A stretch of DNA of 64,000 nt from Dyella sp. BiH032 (GTDB lineage: Bacteria; Pseudomonadota; Gammaproteobacteria; Xanthomonadales; Rhodanobacteraceae): NCBI RefSeq assembly GCF_031954525.1, contig NZ_CP134867.1, forward strand, positions 3,286,001 through 3,350,000. The letters are read 5' to 3'. The notes below the pieces were generated by a model. It was given only the letters and a program-made list of their open reading frames with translations, was not told the origin of the DNA and did no database searches. This document shows, piece by piece, positions 32,612 through 41,715 of this stretch. The translations under genes and the position numbers were made by a program. Position 1 is the stretch's first letter. Each line of letters starts with the position of its first letter.

Positions 32612-35600
32612 GCGCGACTCTTTTCGGCGACGGTGCCGAAGCGGCGATACAGCAGAGGCAGCAACAACAGGGTGAGTGCGGTGGAGGTGACCAGGCCGCC
32701 GATCACCACGATGGCCAGCGGGCGCTGGATCTCCGAACCAGGTCCGGTGGCGAACAGCAGCGGGATCAGACCCAGCGCAGTGATGCTGGCGGTCATCAGC
32801 ACGGGGCGCAGGCGGCGGCGCGCGCCTTCGCGGACCACGTGCTCCATGTCGTGGCCTTGCGCGTAGAGCTGGTTGAAATAGGAGATCAGCACCAGGCCGT
32901 TGAGCACCGCGATGCCGAGCAGGGCGATGAAGCCGACCGACGCCGGCACGGACAGGTACTGCCCGCTGGCCCACAGTGCCAGCAGGCCGCCCACCATCGC
33001 GAACGGCACGTTGCCCAGGATCAGCAGCGCCTGCCGCACGGAACCGAAGGTGGAGAACAGCACCAGGAAGATCATGCCGATGGCGATCGGCACTACCAAC
33101 CCGAGGCGCGCGGCGGCGCGCTGCTGGTTTTCGAACTGGCCGCCCCACACCACGCGATAGCCGGCCGGCAGCGGCACTTGCTTCGCCACGGCGGCGCGCG
33201 CTTCATCGACGAAGCCGACCAGGTCGCGGCCGGTGACGTTGGCCTGCACCAGCGCGAAGCGCGAACCGTTCTCGCGATTGACCTTCACCGGCCCGGTGGT
33301 CGGGCGAAGCGTGGCCAGCGCGCTCAGCGGCAGCTCGCCGCCCTGCCCGTTCGCCAGTGTGAGGCGGGCGAACGCGTCAGGGTCTTTGCGCAGCCCGGCT
33401 TCGCCGCGCACCAGAATCGGAATGCGCCGGTCCGGCTGGATCACCTGGCCGGCAGAAAGACCTTCCAACTGCGCGCGCAGTTCGTCCTGCACCTGCGACA
33501 CGCTCAGGCCCGCGCGGCCGGCGGCTTGCGCATCCACGGCCACGCTGAGGTACTGCACGCCCTCGGTGGTCTGCGCCAGCACGTCCTGGCTGCCGCGCGT
33601 GCGTTCCAGCACGCCGGCGACACGCGTGCCCAGCTCGGTCAGCGTGGCGAGATCGGGGCCGAAGATCTTCACCGCCACGTCGCCGCGGCTGCCGGTGAGC
33701 ATTTCGGCGACGCGCATCTCGATCGGCTGGGTGAAGCCGATCTCCCAGCCGGGAAAGCGCTCGGCGACCTTGCGCAGTTCCTCGGCCAGCCAGGTCTTGT
33801 CGGATCGGCGCCACTGATCCTTGGGCTTGAGCTTGAGGAACTGGTCGGTCTCGTTGAGGCCCATGGGATCGAGGCCCAGCTCGTCGGAACCGAGGCGGCC
33901 GACCACGTGTTCGACTTCCGGTACCTCCGCCAGTACCGCCTTCTGCAAGGCGAGGTCGCCGTCGCGCGAACTCTCCAGACTGACCGACGGCAGCTTCATC
34001 ACCTGCAGCAGCAGGTCGCCCTCGTCCATGGTCGGCATGAAGGCCTTGCCGGTGAACAGATACGCGCCGACGCCCAGCAACAGCGCAGCGCCGGCCGCGG
34101 CCACCGAGCGGCGCGGATGCGCGAGCACGGCGTTCAGCAGCGGCATGTAGGCGCGATCCAGCTTGCGCATGAGCCAGGCCTCGTGATGCGGCCGTTCCTT
34201 CAACAGCCACGAGGACAGCACCGGCACCAGGGTGAGCGAAAGCAGCAGCGAACCGGCCAGCGCGAACACGATGGTCAAGGCCACCGGCGCGAACAGGCGT
34301 CCCTCCAGCCCCTGCAGGCTCAGCAACGGCAGGAACACCAGGCAGATGATCAGCACACCGGCCGCCACGGGCGCGATCACTTCGCGCACGGCGGCATAGA
34401 TGCGGTGCAGACGCGGCAGGCTGCCGCCGGGTACGGTGGGATCGAGCCGGCTCACGGTGTTCTCCACCACCACCACGGCGGCGTCGACCAGCAGGCCCAC
34501 TGCGATGGCCAAGCCGCCCAGGCTCATCAGGTTGGCGCTCATGCCCATCGCATGCATCAGCAGGAAGGTGAGCAGTGCAGCGAACGGCAGGATCAGCGCC
34601 ACCACCAGCGCGGCGCGCACCTCGCCCAGGAACACGAACAGCAGCAGCACCACCAGCAGCGAGGCTTCGATCAGCGCGCGCGTCACTGTGCCCACGGCGC
34701 GCTCGATCAGCGCGCTGCGGTCGTAGAACACATCGATCTTCACTCCGGCCGGTAGGCTGGGTTGCAGTTCGCCCAGGCGCGCGCGCACCGCTTTCACCAG
34801 CGCCCCGGCGTTGGCTCCCCGCAGCGCGACCACGATGCCCTCCACCGCTTCCCCCTGCCCGTCGCGCGTGACCGCGCCGTAGCGCGTGAGCGCGTCGAGT
34901 TTCACCTGGGCGACGTCGCGCAGGCGCACCGCGTTGCCGCCGCGCTCGGCCACGACGATGTCGCCCAGATCGTCCAGCGTGTGCACCGCGCCCTCGGCGC
35001 GCACGATCAAGGCCGCTTCGCCTTCGGTCAGCCGGCCGGCGCCGTCGTTGCGGTTGTTGCGTTCGACGGCATCGACCACGTCTTTGAAGGCGAGGCCCGC
35101 GGCAGCGAGCTTGGCGCGGTCCGGCAGCACGGCGAAGCTGGTCGCTTCGCCGCCGAGCACGTTGACGTCCGCCACGCCGGGAATCGTGCGCAGCGCGGGA
35201 CGCAGGGTCCAGTCCATCAGCGTGCGCCGCTCGGCCAGGCTCAGGCTGCCGCCTTCGATGGTGAACATCAGCATGTCCGACAGCGGCGTGGCGATCGGCG
35301 CGAGGCCGCCGGTCACGTCGCCGGGCAAGGACGGCGCGACGTTGCCGTAGCGCTCGGCCACCTGCTGGCGCGCCCAGTAGATGTCGGTGCCCTCGGCGAA
35401 ATCGAGCGTGATGTCGGCGACGGCGTACTTGGCGATGGAACGCAGGACCGTGGCCTTGGGCAGGCCGAGCAGTTCCATTTCCAGCGGCACGACGACGCGG
35501 GATTCCACTTCCTCCGGCGTCATGCCGGGCGCCTTGAGGATCAGCTTGACCTGGGTGGGCGCGATGTCCGGATAGGCATCGATGGGCAGCGCGCGGAACG

Positions 35601-35688
35601 CCCACAGGCCGCCGGCGGCCATACCCAGCACGGCGACCAGCACCAGCAGGCGCTGCGACAGCGAGAATGCGACGAGACGGCTCAGCAT
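32608..35688 (-). CDS. HME-type RND metal efflux pump (CzcA/CusA family)
   Basis: A 1026-residue inner-membrane proton antiporter subunit with the usual 12-helix, two-large-loop plan: first helix 'RLLVLVAVLGMAAGGLWAF', 'LPIDAYPDIAPTQVKLI', 'PLEMELLGLPKA', and last helices 'VIGGLVTSTALTLLLLPLLY'. The helix-4 signature reads 'AIAVGLLVDAAVVVVEN'. Zn/Co/Ni pumps such as CzcA carry D-F-G-x3-D-G-A there, while Cu/Ag pumps such as CusA carry A-x-G-x3-D-A-A. The form here is the latter type, so monovalent copper or silver is as likely as zinc. The stop overlaps the DUF3240 start by four bases. Confidence 0.93.
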   Translation of the reverse strand: MLSRLVAFSLSQRLLVLVAVLGMAAGGLWAFRALPIDAYPDIAPTQVKLILKAPGMTPEEVESRVVVPLEMELLGLPKATVLRSIAKYAVADITLDFAEGTDIYWARQQVAERYGNVAPSLPGDVTGGLAPIATPLSDMLMFTIEGGSLSLAERRTLMDWTLRPALRTIPGVADVNVLGGEATSFAVLPDRAKLAAAGLAFKDVVDAVERNNRNDGAGRLTEGEAALIVRAEGAVHTLDDLGDIVVAERGGNAVRLRDVAQVKLDALTRYGAVTRDGQGEAVEGIVVALRGANAGALVKAVRARLGELQPSLPAGVKIDVFYDRSALIERAVGTVTRALIEASLLVVLLLFVFLGEVRAALVVALILPFAALLTFLLMHAMGMSANLMSLGGLAIAVGLLVDAAVVVVENTVSRLDPTVPGGSLPRLHRIYAAVREVIAPVAAGVLIICLVFLPLLSLQGLEGRLFAPVALTIVFALAGSLLLSLTLVPVLSSWLLKERPHHEAWLMRKLDRAYMPLLNAVLAHPRRSVAAAGAALLLGVGAYLFTGKAFMPTMDEGDLLLQVMKLPSVSLESSRDGDLALQKAVLAEVPEVEHVVGRLGSDELGLDPMGLNETDQFLKLKPKDQWRRSDKTWLAEELRKVAERFPGWEIGFTQPIEMRVAEMLTGSRGDVAVKIFGPDLATLTELGTRVAGVLERTRGSQDVLAQTTEGVQYLSVAVDAQAAGRAGLSVSQVQDELRAQLEGLSAGQVIQPDRRIPILVRGEAGLRKDPDAFARLTLANGQGGELPLSALATLRPTTGPVKVNRENGSRFALVQANVTGRDLVGFVDEARAAVAKQVPLPAGYRVVWGGQFENQQRAAARLGLVVPIAIGMIFLVLFSTFGSVRQALLILGNVPFAMVGGLLALWASGQYLSVPASVGFIALLGIAVLNGLVLISYFNQLYAQGHDMEHVVREGARRRLRPVLMTASITALGLIPLLFATGPGSEIQRPLAIVVIGGLVTSTALTLLLLPLLYRRFGTVAEKSRA

Positions 35689-35695
35689 GGCAGCG

Positions 35696-36763
35696 TCACT
35701 CGCCCAGCAGCGGCTTGAGCGCGCTGGCGCCGCGCGTCACCACCGTGGCGCCGGCCGGCACTGCGCCGCGCACCACCGCGCGCTCGCCGTCGGCACCCAG
35801 GCGTTCGACACGCACAGCGGTGTAGCGGTCCCCCTGCACGGTGAGGAGCATGGCGTGCTCGCCGTCGGGCAGTACCGCGCTCGCCGGCACGGCCACCGCA
35901 TCGGCCGGCGCGGGTATGTCCAGTCTCAACGAAGTGCGCTGTCCGATCGCCCAAACCGCATCGGGCGCCAGCCGCGCGCGCAGGCGCAGGCTCTGGCTGC
36001 CGGCATCGGCCATGGCGGATACGGCGGTGACTTCGCCCCGCGTACCGTCTTCCATCGCCACGCCCAGGCCCGGCCGAAGCGCCGCGCGCAGTGTGGCCGG
36101 CACCTGGAACTGCACGTCCATGCCGCCGTCCCGCGCGATGACGAAGGCGCTGTCCAGCGCGTTGGCGCCCTGCCCGGGCGCGAGCATCCGGCGCAACACG
36201 CGACCGTCCTGTGGCGCGCGCAGCACGTACTCGCCCGGAGCGCCCTGAGCGGCCGCGGCGTCGCCCATGCTGTCGCGGAACTGCACCAAGCGCGCGCTGG
36301 CGTCGTCGGCGCGGGCGCGGCTCTCCTCGGCGCGAGTGCGCGCGATGATGCCTTCGGCCAGCAAGCTGGCGTCGCGCGCAGATTGGCGCTGGGCCAGGGA
36401 AGCGTCGATCTGCGCGCGGCGCAGTTCCGCCTGCGCGGCGAGGAAGTCGCGGCTCTGGAGGGAGGCCAGGACCTGCCCGGCCTTCACCGTGGCGCCGTCG
36501 TCGACGCGTACCGCCAGCACCGTACCGGCGAAGGGCACGCTGACGGTGCGCACGCCGTCCAGCGGCATGACGATTTCCGCGGGCAGCCGGCTCACCGGCA
36601 CGGTCGCGGCGCGTTCCGCGCGCGCCGTCGCGATGCCGAGCAGCTTGACCTGGTCGGCGCTCAACCGGGCGGAGGACGCGGCCGCAGGGAAAGCGAGCAG
36701 CAGGCACAGGCCAAACAGGGCGCCGCCGTGAAGGGAGGAAGGAAGGGACATGAGCGTGGGCAT
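35696..36763 (-). CDS. RND periplasmic adaptor (CzcB type)
   Basis: A membrane-fusion protein of about 355 residues that links pump and outer-membrane channel. The signal sequence 'GALFGLCLLLAFPAAASSA' comes first. A lipoyl half-motif 'VPFAGTVLAVRVDDGATVKA' precedes a coiled-coil hairpin (residues about 105-180), the second lipoyl half 'YVLRAPQDGRVLRRMLAPGQ' and beta-barrel domains. Three starts are possible (GTG 36790, ATG 36763, ATG 36751), none with a good ribosome site; 36763 is a compromise. No His-rich metal-binding N-terminus is present. Seven bases separate it from the pump gene. Confidence 0.88.
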   Translation of the reverse strand: MPTLMSLPSSLHGGALFGLCLLLAFPAAASSARLSADQVKLLGIATARAERAATVPVSRLPAEIVMPLDGVRTVSVPFAGTVLAVRVDDGATVKAGQVLASLQSRDFLAAQAELRRAQIDASLAQRQSARDASLLAEGIIARTRAEESRARADDASARLVQFRDSMGDAAAAQGAPGEYVLRAPQDGRVLRRMLAPGQGANALDSAFVIARDGGMDVQFQVPATLRAALRPGLGVAMEDGTRGEVTAVSAMADAGSQSLRLRARLAPDAVWAIGQRTSLRLDIPAPADAVAVPASAVLPDGEHAMLLTVQGDRYTAVRVERLGADGERAVVRGAVPAGATVVTRGASALKPLLGE

Positions 36764-36814
36764 CGAGAGGGACGCCGCAAGCTTGTCCACGCCAGCTTTG
36801 AGGAAGCTTTGACC

Positions 36815-38242
36815 TCAATCCATGGACAAGTCCGGCAACGGCCCCAGCCGCGCCGCCAGCCATCCGTCCCGCAATTCGAACGTCAGCGCCAGCCCCAGGC
36901 TGGCCGCCAGGGCGCGCGCCAGCGCCAGGCCAAGGCCGGCATGCGCGGCCGTGCCGCCGGCGGGTGCCTTGCGCCAGAAACGCTCGCCGAATTGGTCCAG
37001 GTCCGCCGCGTCCAGGCCGGGGGCCGGGTTGTCCACTCGCAGAAAGCAACCGCCGCCGGACGTCTCCGCGCCAAGCCGGATAGTGCTGCCCTCTGGCGCG
37101 TAGGCGATCGCATTGCGCAACAGGTTGGACAGGATGCGCTCCAGGCTGCCGACGTCCGAGCGTACCCACAGCGCGGAGGGCAGCGCGTCGTCGATGCGTA
37201 CGCGCCGCTCCGCCGCATCCGGCGCCAGCGATGCAAGCAGACGGCGTGCCAGCGCCGCGGCATCGAGCGGATCGGTGGCCGGGCGATCCTGCCCCGCTTC
37301 GTAGCGCGCGAGCTGCAGCAGCGTGTCGATGGCGCGCTGCATGCGTTCCACCGCGGCAATGGACGTGCCGTACGCCGCATCGCGCGCGGCGTCGTCGCCC
37401 GGGCGGCGCGACGACGCTTCGATCGACGCGCGGATTTCGGTCAGCGGCGTGCGCAACTCGTGCGCCACGTCGTGGGAGAAGCGGCGTTCGCGCTCGATGG
37501 TCGCGTACAGGCGGGCGAAGGCGTCGTCCAGCGCCGCGGCGAACGGCGCCAGTTCGCGCGGCAGCGCGGCATCCGCCATCGGCGCTGGAGATGGCGCTGG
37601 GATCGGGGAAGCGCCGCCGCGCGCCACGCGTTCGCCAAACCGCAGCACCGGCCTGAGCCCGCGCCGCACCGCAAGCAAGGCAATGCCCACCGCCAGCAGC
37701 AGCGCGAGCGCCACGCCGCCCATCAGGCTGTAGTGGATGCGACGCTCTAGCCGGTCCGCCTCGGTGCGCTCGGTGGCCACCGCCAGCGTCACTTCGGTGG
37801 GCTTGCCGCCGAGCCGCGCGAGCACCGGCATAGCCAGGCCGCGGCCGGCGTGACCATCGGGCAGGTCGAGATCGTAGTAACGCGGCCCCTGCCCGCCCAT
37901 GGGCGGATGCTGCAGCGGCCGGTCGGCGCTGGACGCGGAGCGGAACAGCGTGCTGCCGTCCGCGCCCCATACCTCGAAGAAGTCGGCGTGTCCGGGGAGT
38001 TCGTACTCGGGCATCAGCCGGCGCAGCACGCTCAGCTCGCCGGCGTCCGGCCCGTTTTCCAGGTAGACGGCGATCGCGCGCGCGTGGTCCTGCAGTGCAT
38101 GGTCCAGGCGGCCGTAGAGTTCGCGGTCGATCAGGCTGTCCAGCACCACGAACAGGCCGATCAGCAGCGCGCCGAGCGCGACGGCCAGTTCCAGCGCCAT
38201 GCGCCGCTGCAGCGAGGGCCGGCGCACCTCAGGGGATGACAT
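36815..38242 (-). CDS. Sensor histidine kinase of the RND operon
   Basis: A 475-residue inner-membrane kinase. The first helix is 'ALELAVALGALLIGLFVVLD' and a periplasmic sensor of about 120 residues follows ('LRRLMPEYELPGHADFFEVW'). The second helix is 'LMGGVALALLLAVGIALLAV', then come a HAMP linker, the H-box 'FSHDVAHELRTPLTEI', the N-box 'LSNLLRNAIAYAP' and 'GLGLALARALAASLG'. The G1 box is weak ('LRVDNPAPGLDAAD'). The periplasmic part has few His/Cys residues for metal binding. It overlaps the regulator by 14 bases and ends about 50 bases before the adaptor, so it is co-transcribed with the pump. Confidence 0.92.
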   Translation of the reverse strand: MSSPEVRRPSLQRRMALELAVALGALLIGLFVVLDSLIDRELYGRLDHALQDHARAIAVYLENGPDAGELSVLRRLMPEYELPGHADFFEVWGADGSTLFRSASSADRPLQHPPMGGQGPRYYDLDLPDGHAGRGLAMPVLARLGGKPTEVTLAVATERTEADRLERRIHYSLMGGVALALLLAVGIALLAVRRGLRPVLRFGERVARGGASPIPAPSPAPMADAALPRELAPFAAALDDAFARLYATIERERRFSHDVAHELRTPLTEIRASIEASSRRPGDDAARDAAYGTSIAAVERMQRAIDTLLQLARYEAGQDRPATDPLDAAALARRLLASLAPDAAERRVRIDDALPSALWVRSDVGSLERILSNLLRNAIAYAPEGSTIRLGAETSGGGCFLRVDNPAPGLDAADLDQFGERFWRKAPAGGTAAHAGLGLALARALAASLGLALTFELRDGWLAARLGPLPDLSMD

Positions 38243-38894
38243 AGCCGAAGCCGCGCCGCGTTTCGATCAGGTCGCCCGCACCCGCGCGCGTCAGCTTCGC
38301 GCGCAAGGTACTCATGATGACTTCGATCGCCTTGTCCGAGGTCTCGCTGGCGCCGGCGTAGAGGCGCTCGAAGATCTGGGCGCGAGAGAAGACCCGGCCG
38401 CGCTCGCGCAACAGCACCTCCAGCAGGCCGAATTCCTTGGGCGAGAGATCGAGGTCCGTGCCGTCGCGGCGCACCGTGCGCGAACGCGGATCCAGCTCCA
38501 GCGCGCCGATGCGCAGCACCGGCTCGGCCTGCTCCAGCGGCCGGCGGCGCAGCGCGCGCAGGCGCGCGAGCAGTTCGTCGAACACGAAGGGCTTGATGAG
38601 GTAGTCGTCCGCGCCGGCATCGAGTGCGGTAACACGGTCCACCACGTGGTCCCGCGCCGACAGCACCAGCACGCGCGTCGCCTCCTGCCGGCGGCGCAGC
38701 TGGCGCAGCACTTCCAGGCCGTCGATGCCGGGCAGCATCAGGTCCAGCACGATGAAGTCGTAGGCGAACTCGCGCAGGAAGGCCAGCGCCTGTTCGCCGG
38801 TCGCCGCCTCGTCGCAGGCATAGCCTTCCGCCGCGAGTCCGCGCACCAGGGCCTGTGACAAGGGTTCGGAGTCTTCGACGATGAGCACGCGCAT
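38229..38894 (-). CDS. OmpR-family response regulator of the RND operon
   Basis: 221 residues. Receiver: '[20 protein letters not shown]', phospho-Asp in '[13 protein letters not shown]', 'VLVLSARD' and '[10 protein letters not shown]'. Winged helix: '[20 protein letters not shown]', '[13 protein letters not shown]' and '[11 protein letters not shown]'. It is the first gene of the six-gene minus-strand operon and probably activates it from the 107-base gap shared with the divergent DUF1348 gene. CopR/CzcR-type regulators have the same plan. A direct repeat operator could not be singled out. Confidence 0.93.
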   Translation of the reverse strand: MRVLIVEDSEPLSQALVRGLAAEGYACDEAATGEQALAFLREFAYDFIVLDLMLPGIDGLEVLRQLRRRQEATRVLVLSARDHVVDRVTALDAGADDYLIKPFVFDELLARLRALRRRPLEQAEPVLRIGALELDPRSRTVRRDGTDLDLSPKEFGLLEVLLRERGRVFSRAQIFERLYAGASETSDKAIEVIMSTLRAKLTRAGAGDLIETRRGFGYVIP

Positions 38895-39001
38895 GGCCGG
38901 TAGTCTCGCCGCGCGGCGGCGCCGGGCGCAATGCGCGGCGGCTTGCCGCGAAGCGGACTACCATGAGCGGCCTGATGCAGCCCACGCCGCCGAGGTCGCC
39001 C

Positions 39002-39469
39002 ATGAACACCCGTCCGCCCCTCCCGCCCTTCACCCTGAAAACGGCCCGGCAGAAGGTGCGCCTGGCCGAGGATGCCTGGAACACGCGCGATCCCGAACGC
39101 GTCGCGCTGGTCTATACGGAGGACACGCACTGGCGCAACCGCGCCGAGTTCCTCGACGGCCGCGAGGCGGTGAAAGCCTTCCTGCGCCGCAAGTGGGACC
39201 GCGAGCTGGATTACCGCCTGATCAAGGAGCTGTGGGCCTTCGGCGACCACCGCATCGCCGTGCGCTTCGCCTACGAATGGCACGACGACGCGGGCCAGTG
39301 GTACCGCAGCTACGGCAACGAAAACTGGGAATTCAACGACGCCGGCCTGATGGTCTACCGCCACGCCAGCATCAACGACAAGCCGATCGCCGAGACCGAA
39401 CGCAAGTACCACTGGCCAATGGGACGGCGACCGGACGGGCATCCGGAATTGAGCGAGCTGGGGTTCTAG
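39002..39469 (+). CDS. DUF1348 (NTF2/SnoaL-like) protein
   Basis: 155 residues, a one-domain cone-shaped alpha+beta fold. '[20 protein letters not shown]', '[20 protein letters not shown]', '[20 protein letters not shown]' and '[14 protein letters not shown]' are close to the DUF1348 consensus. Function is unknown; the fold often serves as a small-molecule enzyme or binding protein. ATG 39002 fits the family start; an upstream ATG at 38963 would add 13 residues. It diverges from the RND operon. Confidence 0.9.
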   Translation: MNTRPPLPPFTLKTARQKVRLAEDAWNTRDPERVALVYTEDTHWRNRAEFLDGREAVKAFLRRKWDRELDYRLIKELWAFGDHRIAVRFAYEWHDDAGQWYRSYGNENWEFNDAGLMVYRHASINDKPIAETERKYHWPMGRRPDGHPELSELGF

Positions 39470-39533
39470 CCCACCTGGCGTCGTGACCGGGGCGTTCGAG
39501 GCGCCTCTCGTCCTTCGCCTGCCGCGCCAGCAA

Positions 39534-39546
39534 GGGGTTTAACCCC
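39534..39546. promoter_or_regulatory. Palindrome ahead of the ECF sigma gene
   Basis: GGGGTTTAACCCC, followed by a direct repeat CGGCGAAT-C-CGGCGAAT (39551-39567). It lies 48 bases before the sigma factor start, within the expected promoter window, and may be part of an autoregulated promoter. Confidence 0.35.
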
Positions 39547-39593
39547 ATCCCGGCGAATCCGGCGAATACATCAGGGACGCCCATCGAGAACGG

Positions 39594-40292
39594 ATGCCCA
39601 TGACCGCTCATGCCTTGTCTCGCGACTGGACGGCCGACGGCGCCGGCGTGCTCGGCCTCCTGCACGCTCAATGGCCCTGGCTGGCCAAGGACGAGGCCAT
39701 CCTGCCGCCGCCGCTGCGGGTGGACGCGCTCACGGACGAGGATTGCATGGCGCGCTACCGCGACGGCGACGAGCGTTCCTTCCGCGTGCTCTACCTGCGC
39801 TACCGCGACAGGCTCTACCGCTACACGCTGCGCCTGGCGACGCATCCGCAGGAAGCCGAAGAAGTGTTCCAGGACGTCTGGCTGGCGGTGGTGCGCGGCA
39901 AGGCCGGTTATGTGCCGGGCGCGTCGTTCGCCGCCTGGCTGTTCTCCGTCGCGCACCGGCGCGCCGCCGACCGCTGGCGTGCGCTGGGCCGGCATGCGCC
40001 CGACGGCATCCATGCGGCAGGCGGCGAGGAAACGGAGGCCGTGTACGGCACCGTCCCTGCCGGCGCCCTCTCGCCCGAGGGACATGCGCACAATGACGCG
40101 CTCGGGGACGCGCTGCAGCGCGCCGTGCGCGCCTTGCCGCTGCCCCAGCGCGAAGCCTTCCTGATGAAGGCCGAAGGCGGCCTGGCGCTGGAAGACATCG
40201 CGCTCGCCACCGGCGTGCCGCGCGAAACCGTGAAGAGCCGCCTGCGCTATGCGCAGCAGCGGCTGCGCGAAGCCCTGGAGCCGTGGCTATGA
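39594..40292 (+). CDS. ECF-type RNA polymerase sigma factor
   Basis: 232 residues. A non-conserved N-terminal extension of about 50 residues precedes region 2 ('YRDGDERSFRVLYLRYRDRL', 'ATHPQEAEEVFQDVWLAVVR', 'FAAWLFSVAHRRAADRWRAL'). A 50-residue linker follows, then region 4 ('LPLPQREAFLMKAEGGLALE', 'ATGVPRETVKSRLRYAQQRL'). The extension and linker are longer than usual for ECF factors. The next gene overlaps by four bases (ATGA) and encodes a membrane protein placed where an anti-sigma factor is expected. A start at ATG 39600 is also possible. Confidence 0.93.
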   Translation: MPMTAHALSRDWTADGAGVLGLLHAQWPWLAKDEAILPPPLRVDALTDEDCMARYRDGDERSFRVLYLRYRDRLYRYTLRLATHPQEAEEVFQDVWLAVVRGKAGYVPGASFAAWLFSVAHRRAADRWRALGRHAPDGIHAAGGEETEAVYGTVPAGALSPEGHAHNDALGDALQRAVRALPLPQREAFLMKAEGGLALEDIALATGVPRETVKSRLRYAQQRLREALEPWL

Positions 40293-40651
40293 ATGACGAC
40301 AGCCTGGACGAACTGGTCGCCCTGTACCGGCAGAGTGCGAACGAAACCGCGCCGCGCCGCGTGGATGCGCGCGTGTTCCGCGCCGTCGAGACACAGGCCT
40401 CGCGGGGTCGCCTGCGCCGGGCCTGGCCCTGGCTGGGCCTGGCCATGGCGGCGAGCTTCGCCATGTGGCTGGGCGTTTATCACGCCACGCCCATGCGCGG
40501 CGCAGCGGCCCTGGGCGACGACCCGACCAGCCTTTACCTGCTCCACATGGACGTCACGCCGCCAGCTGCGCGGCGCGACGTCTACGCATCGCGCAGCGAC
40601 GGCCTCCGGCCCGCGATGACGGACAGCGACACTCTCAAGGAGATTCCATGA
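40289..40651 (+). CDS. Small membrane protein, probable anti-sigma factor
   Basis: 120 residues with one membrane helix ('PWLGLAMAASFAMWLGVYHA', residues about 46-65) and a cytoplasmic N-terminus 'MNDDSLDELVALYRQSANET'. No HxxxCxxC zinc anti-sigma motif is present, so assignment rests on position: the start overlaps the sigma gene stop, and the stop overlaps the next start (ATGA both times). The periplasmic tail of about 50 residues ('LLHMDVTPPAARRDVYASRS') has no known fold. Confidence 0.7.
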   Translation: MNDDSLDELVALYRQSANETAPRRVDARVFRAVETQASRGRLRRAWPWLGLAMAASFAMWLGVYHATPMRGAAALGDDPTSLYLLHMDVTPPAARRDVYASRSDGLRPAMTDSDTLKEIP

Positions 40652-41214
40652 TCCGACGCCCCGCCTTTTTCCTCGGTCTCGTGCTGCTGGCCGGCCATGC
40701 CCACGCGGGCGACCTGCCCAAGGGCTGGTTCCGCGCCGGCTCCACGCCGGCCGCCTACGACATGGGCGTGCAGGCCGGCGACCGGCATCCGGGCGACCGC
40801 AATGCCTACATCCGCTCGCTGCCGAAGGACGGCGGCTTCGGCACGCTGATGCAGACGATCGACGCCAGCGCCTATCGCGGCAAGCGCATGCGGCTGTCCG
40901 GCTATCTGCGTGCGCGCGACGCCACCAGCGCGGCCATGTGGATGCGCCTGGACGGTTCCGGCCAGCGCGTCGTCGGCTTCGACAACATGGGCGACCGCTC
41001 GCTGCATGGCACCACCGACTGGAAGCGCTGCGAGATCGTGCTCGACGTGCCGGACAGCGCCAGGACCATCGCGTTCGGTTTTCTGCTGGAAGGCAAAGGC
41101 GAAGTGCTGGCCGACGATTTCCGCCTGGAGGAAGTCGGCAAGGACGTCCCGGTGACCGGCAAGGGCGAGCCGGCCTTGCCCGTCGCGCCGGTAAACCTGG
41201 ACTTCGTGCAATGA
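40648..41214 (+). CDS. Secreted beta-sandwich protein of unknown function
   Basis: 188 residues. The signal peptide is 'PAFFLGLVLLAGHAHA'. The mature protein resembles carbohydrate-binding jelly-roll domains (CBM4/CBM9-like): 'GWFRAGSTPAAYDMGVQAGD', 'TLMQTIDASAYRGKRMRLSG', 'DWKRCEIVLDVPDSARTIAF' and 'LEGKGEVLADDFRLEEVG'. These phrases are common in proteins that bind sugars or envelope components. Coupling to the sigma and membrane protein genes by a four-base overlap suggests it belongs to the same regulon and may feed the signal. Confidence 0.75.
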   Translation: MIRRPAFFLGLVLLAGHAHAGDLPKGWFRAGSTPAAYDMGVQAGDRHPGDRNAYIRSLPKDGGFGTLMQTIDASAYRGKRMRLSGYLRARDATSAAMWMRLDGSGQRVVGFDNMGDRSLHGTTDWKRCEIVLDVPDSARTIAFGFLLEGKGEVLADDFRLEEVGKDVPVTGKGEPALPVAPVNLDFVQ

Positions 41215-41250
41215 AATAAGCCGCCGGATGCCGCCCCCCGAGGAAAGCCC

Positions 41251-41607
41251 ATGAGGACCTTGCGTTCGCTCATCCTGCCGCTGCTCCTGCTCGCCGCGTC
41301 CGCGGCCTGGGCGGGCAGCAGGGACCACGCTGCCGACCGCCATCGCGGCGAGCCGGCGTGGAAGCCCGCGGCGGCAGACATGTTCCGGCACGGGAACGAT
41401 CCGCTGTCGCCATGGGCCGGCTTCGCTGATGCGGCGGCCGGCCATCCTGCGGTGACCGATGCCGCCACGCGCACCGGGTGTGGGGAGAACGAGCTGGCGC
41501 GCGCCATTCGCCTGCCGGTCCGCCTGGTGGAGCACTACGCCGCGACGACGCTCGCCTTCCTCGCGAAGCTGTGCGCGCAGGCGATCTTCGGCCTGCGCGA
41601 GGACTAG
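41251..41607 (+). CDS. Small secreted protein of unknown function
   Basis: 118 residues. GAGGAAAG lies before the ATG. The signal peptide is 'SLILPLLLLAASAAWAGS'. The mature part is short, charged and then helical ('HPAVTDAATRTGCGENELAR', 'LVEHYAATTLAFLAKLCAQA'), with two cysteines that could pair. It follows the ECF gene set on the same strand after 36 bases and may be its last gene. No family is recognised. Confidence 0.65.
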   Translation: MRTLRSLILPLLLLAASAAWAGSRDHAADRHRGEPAWKPAAADMFRHGNDPLSPWAGFADAAAGHPAVTDAATRTGCGENELARAIRLPVRLVEHYAATTLAFLAKLCAQAIFGLRED

Positions 41608-41715
41608 CGCCGCGGTGCGTATTCAGGCGATGCGGCAACACGCATCGCCTGGCAGGAAAGGCTTCGCTCGATCGAACGCAAGGCTCATCGCAGTCGCATG
41701 CCACGGAGAGCAGTC

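Noticed and set aside
32545..34755. Long plus-strand open frame rich in His, Gln and Arg opposite the RND pump
   Set aside because: Mirror of the pump gene; composition is that of reverse-strand GC-rich codons with no family motif.
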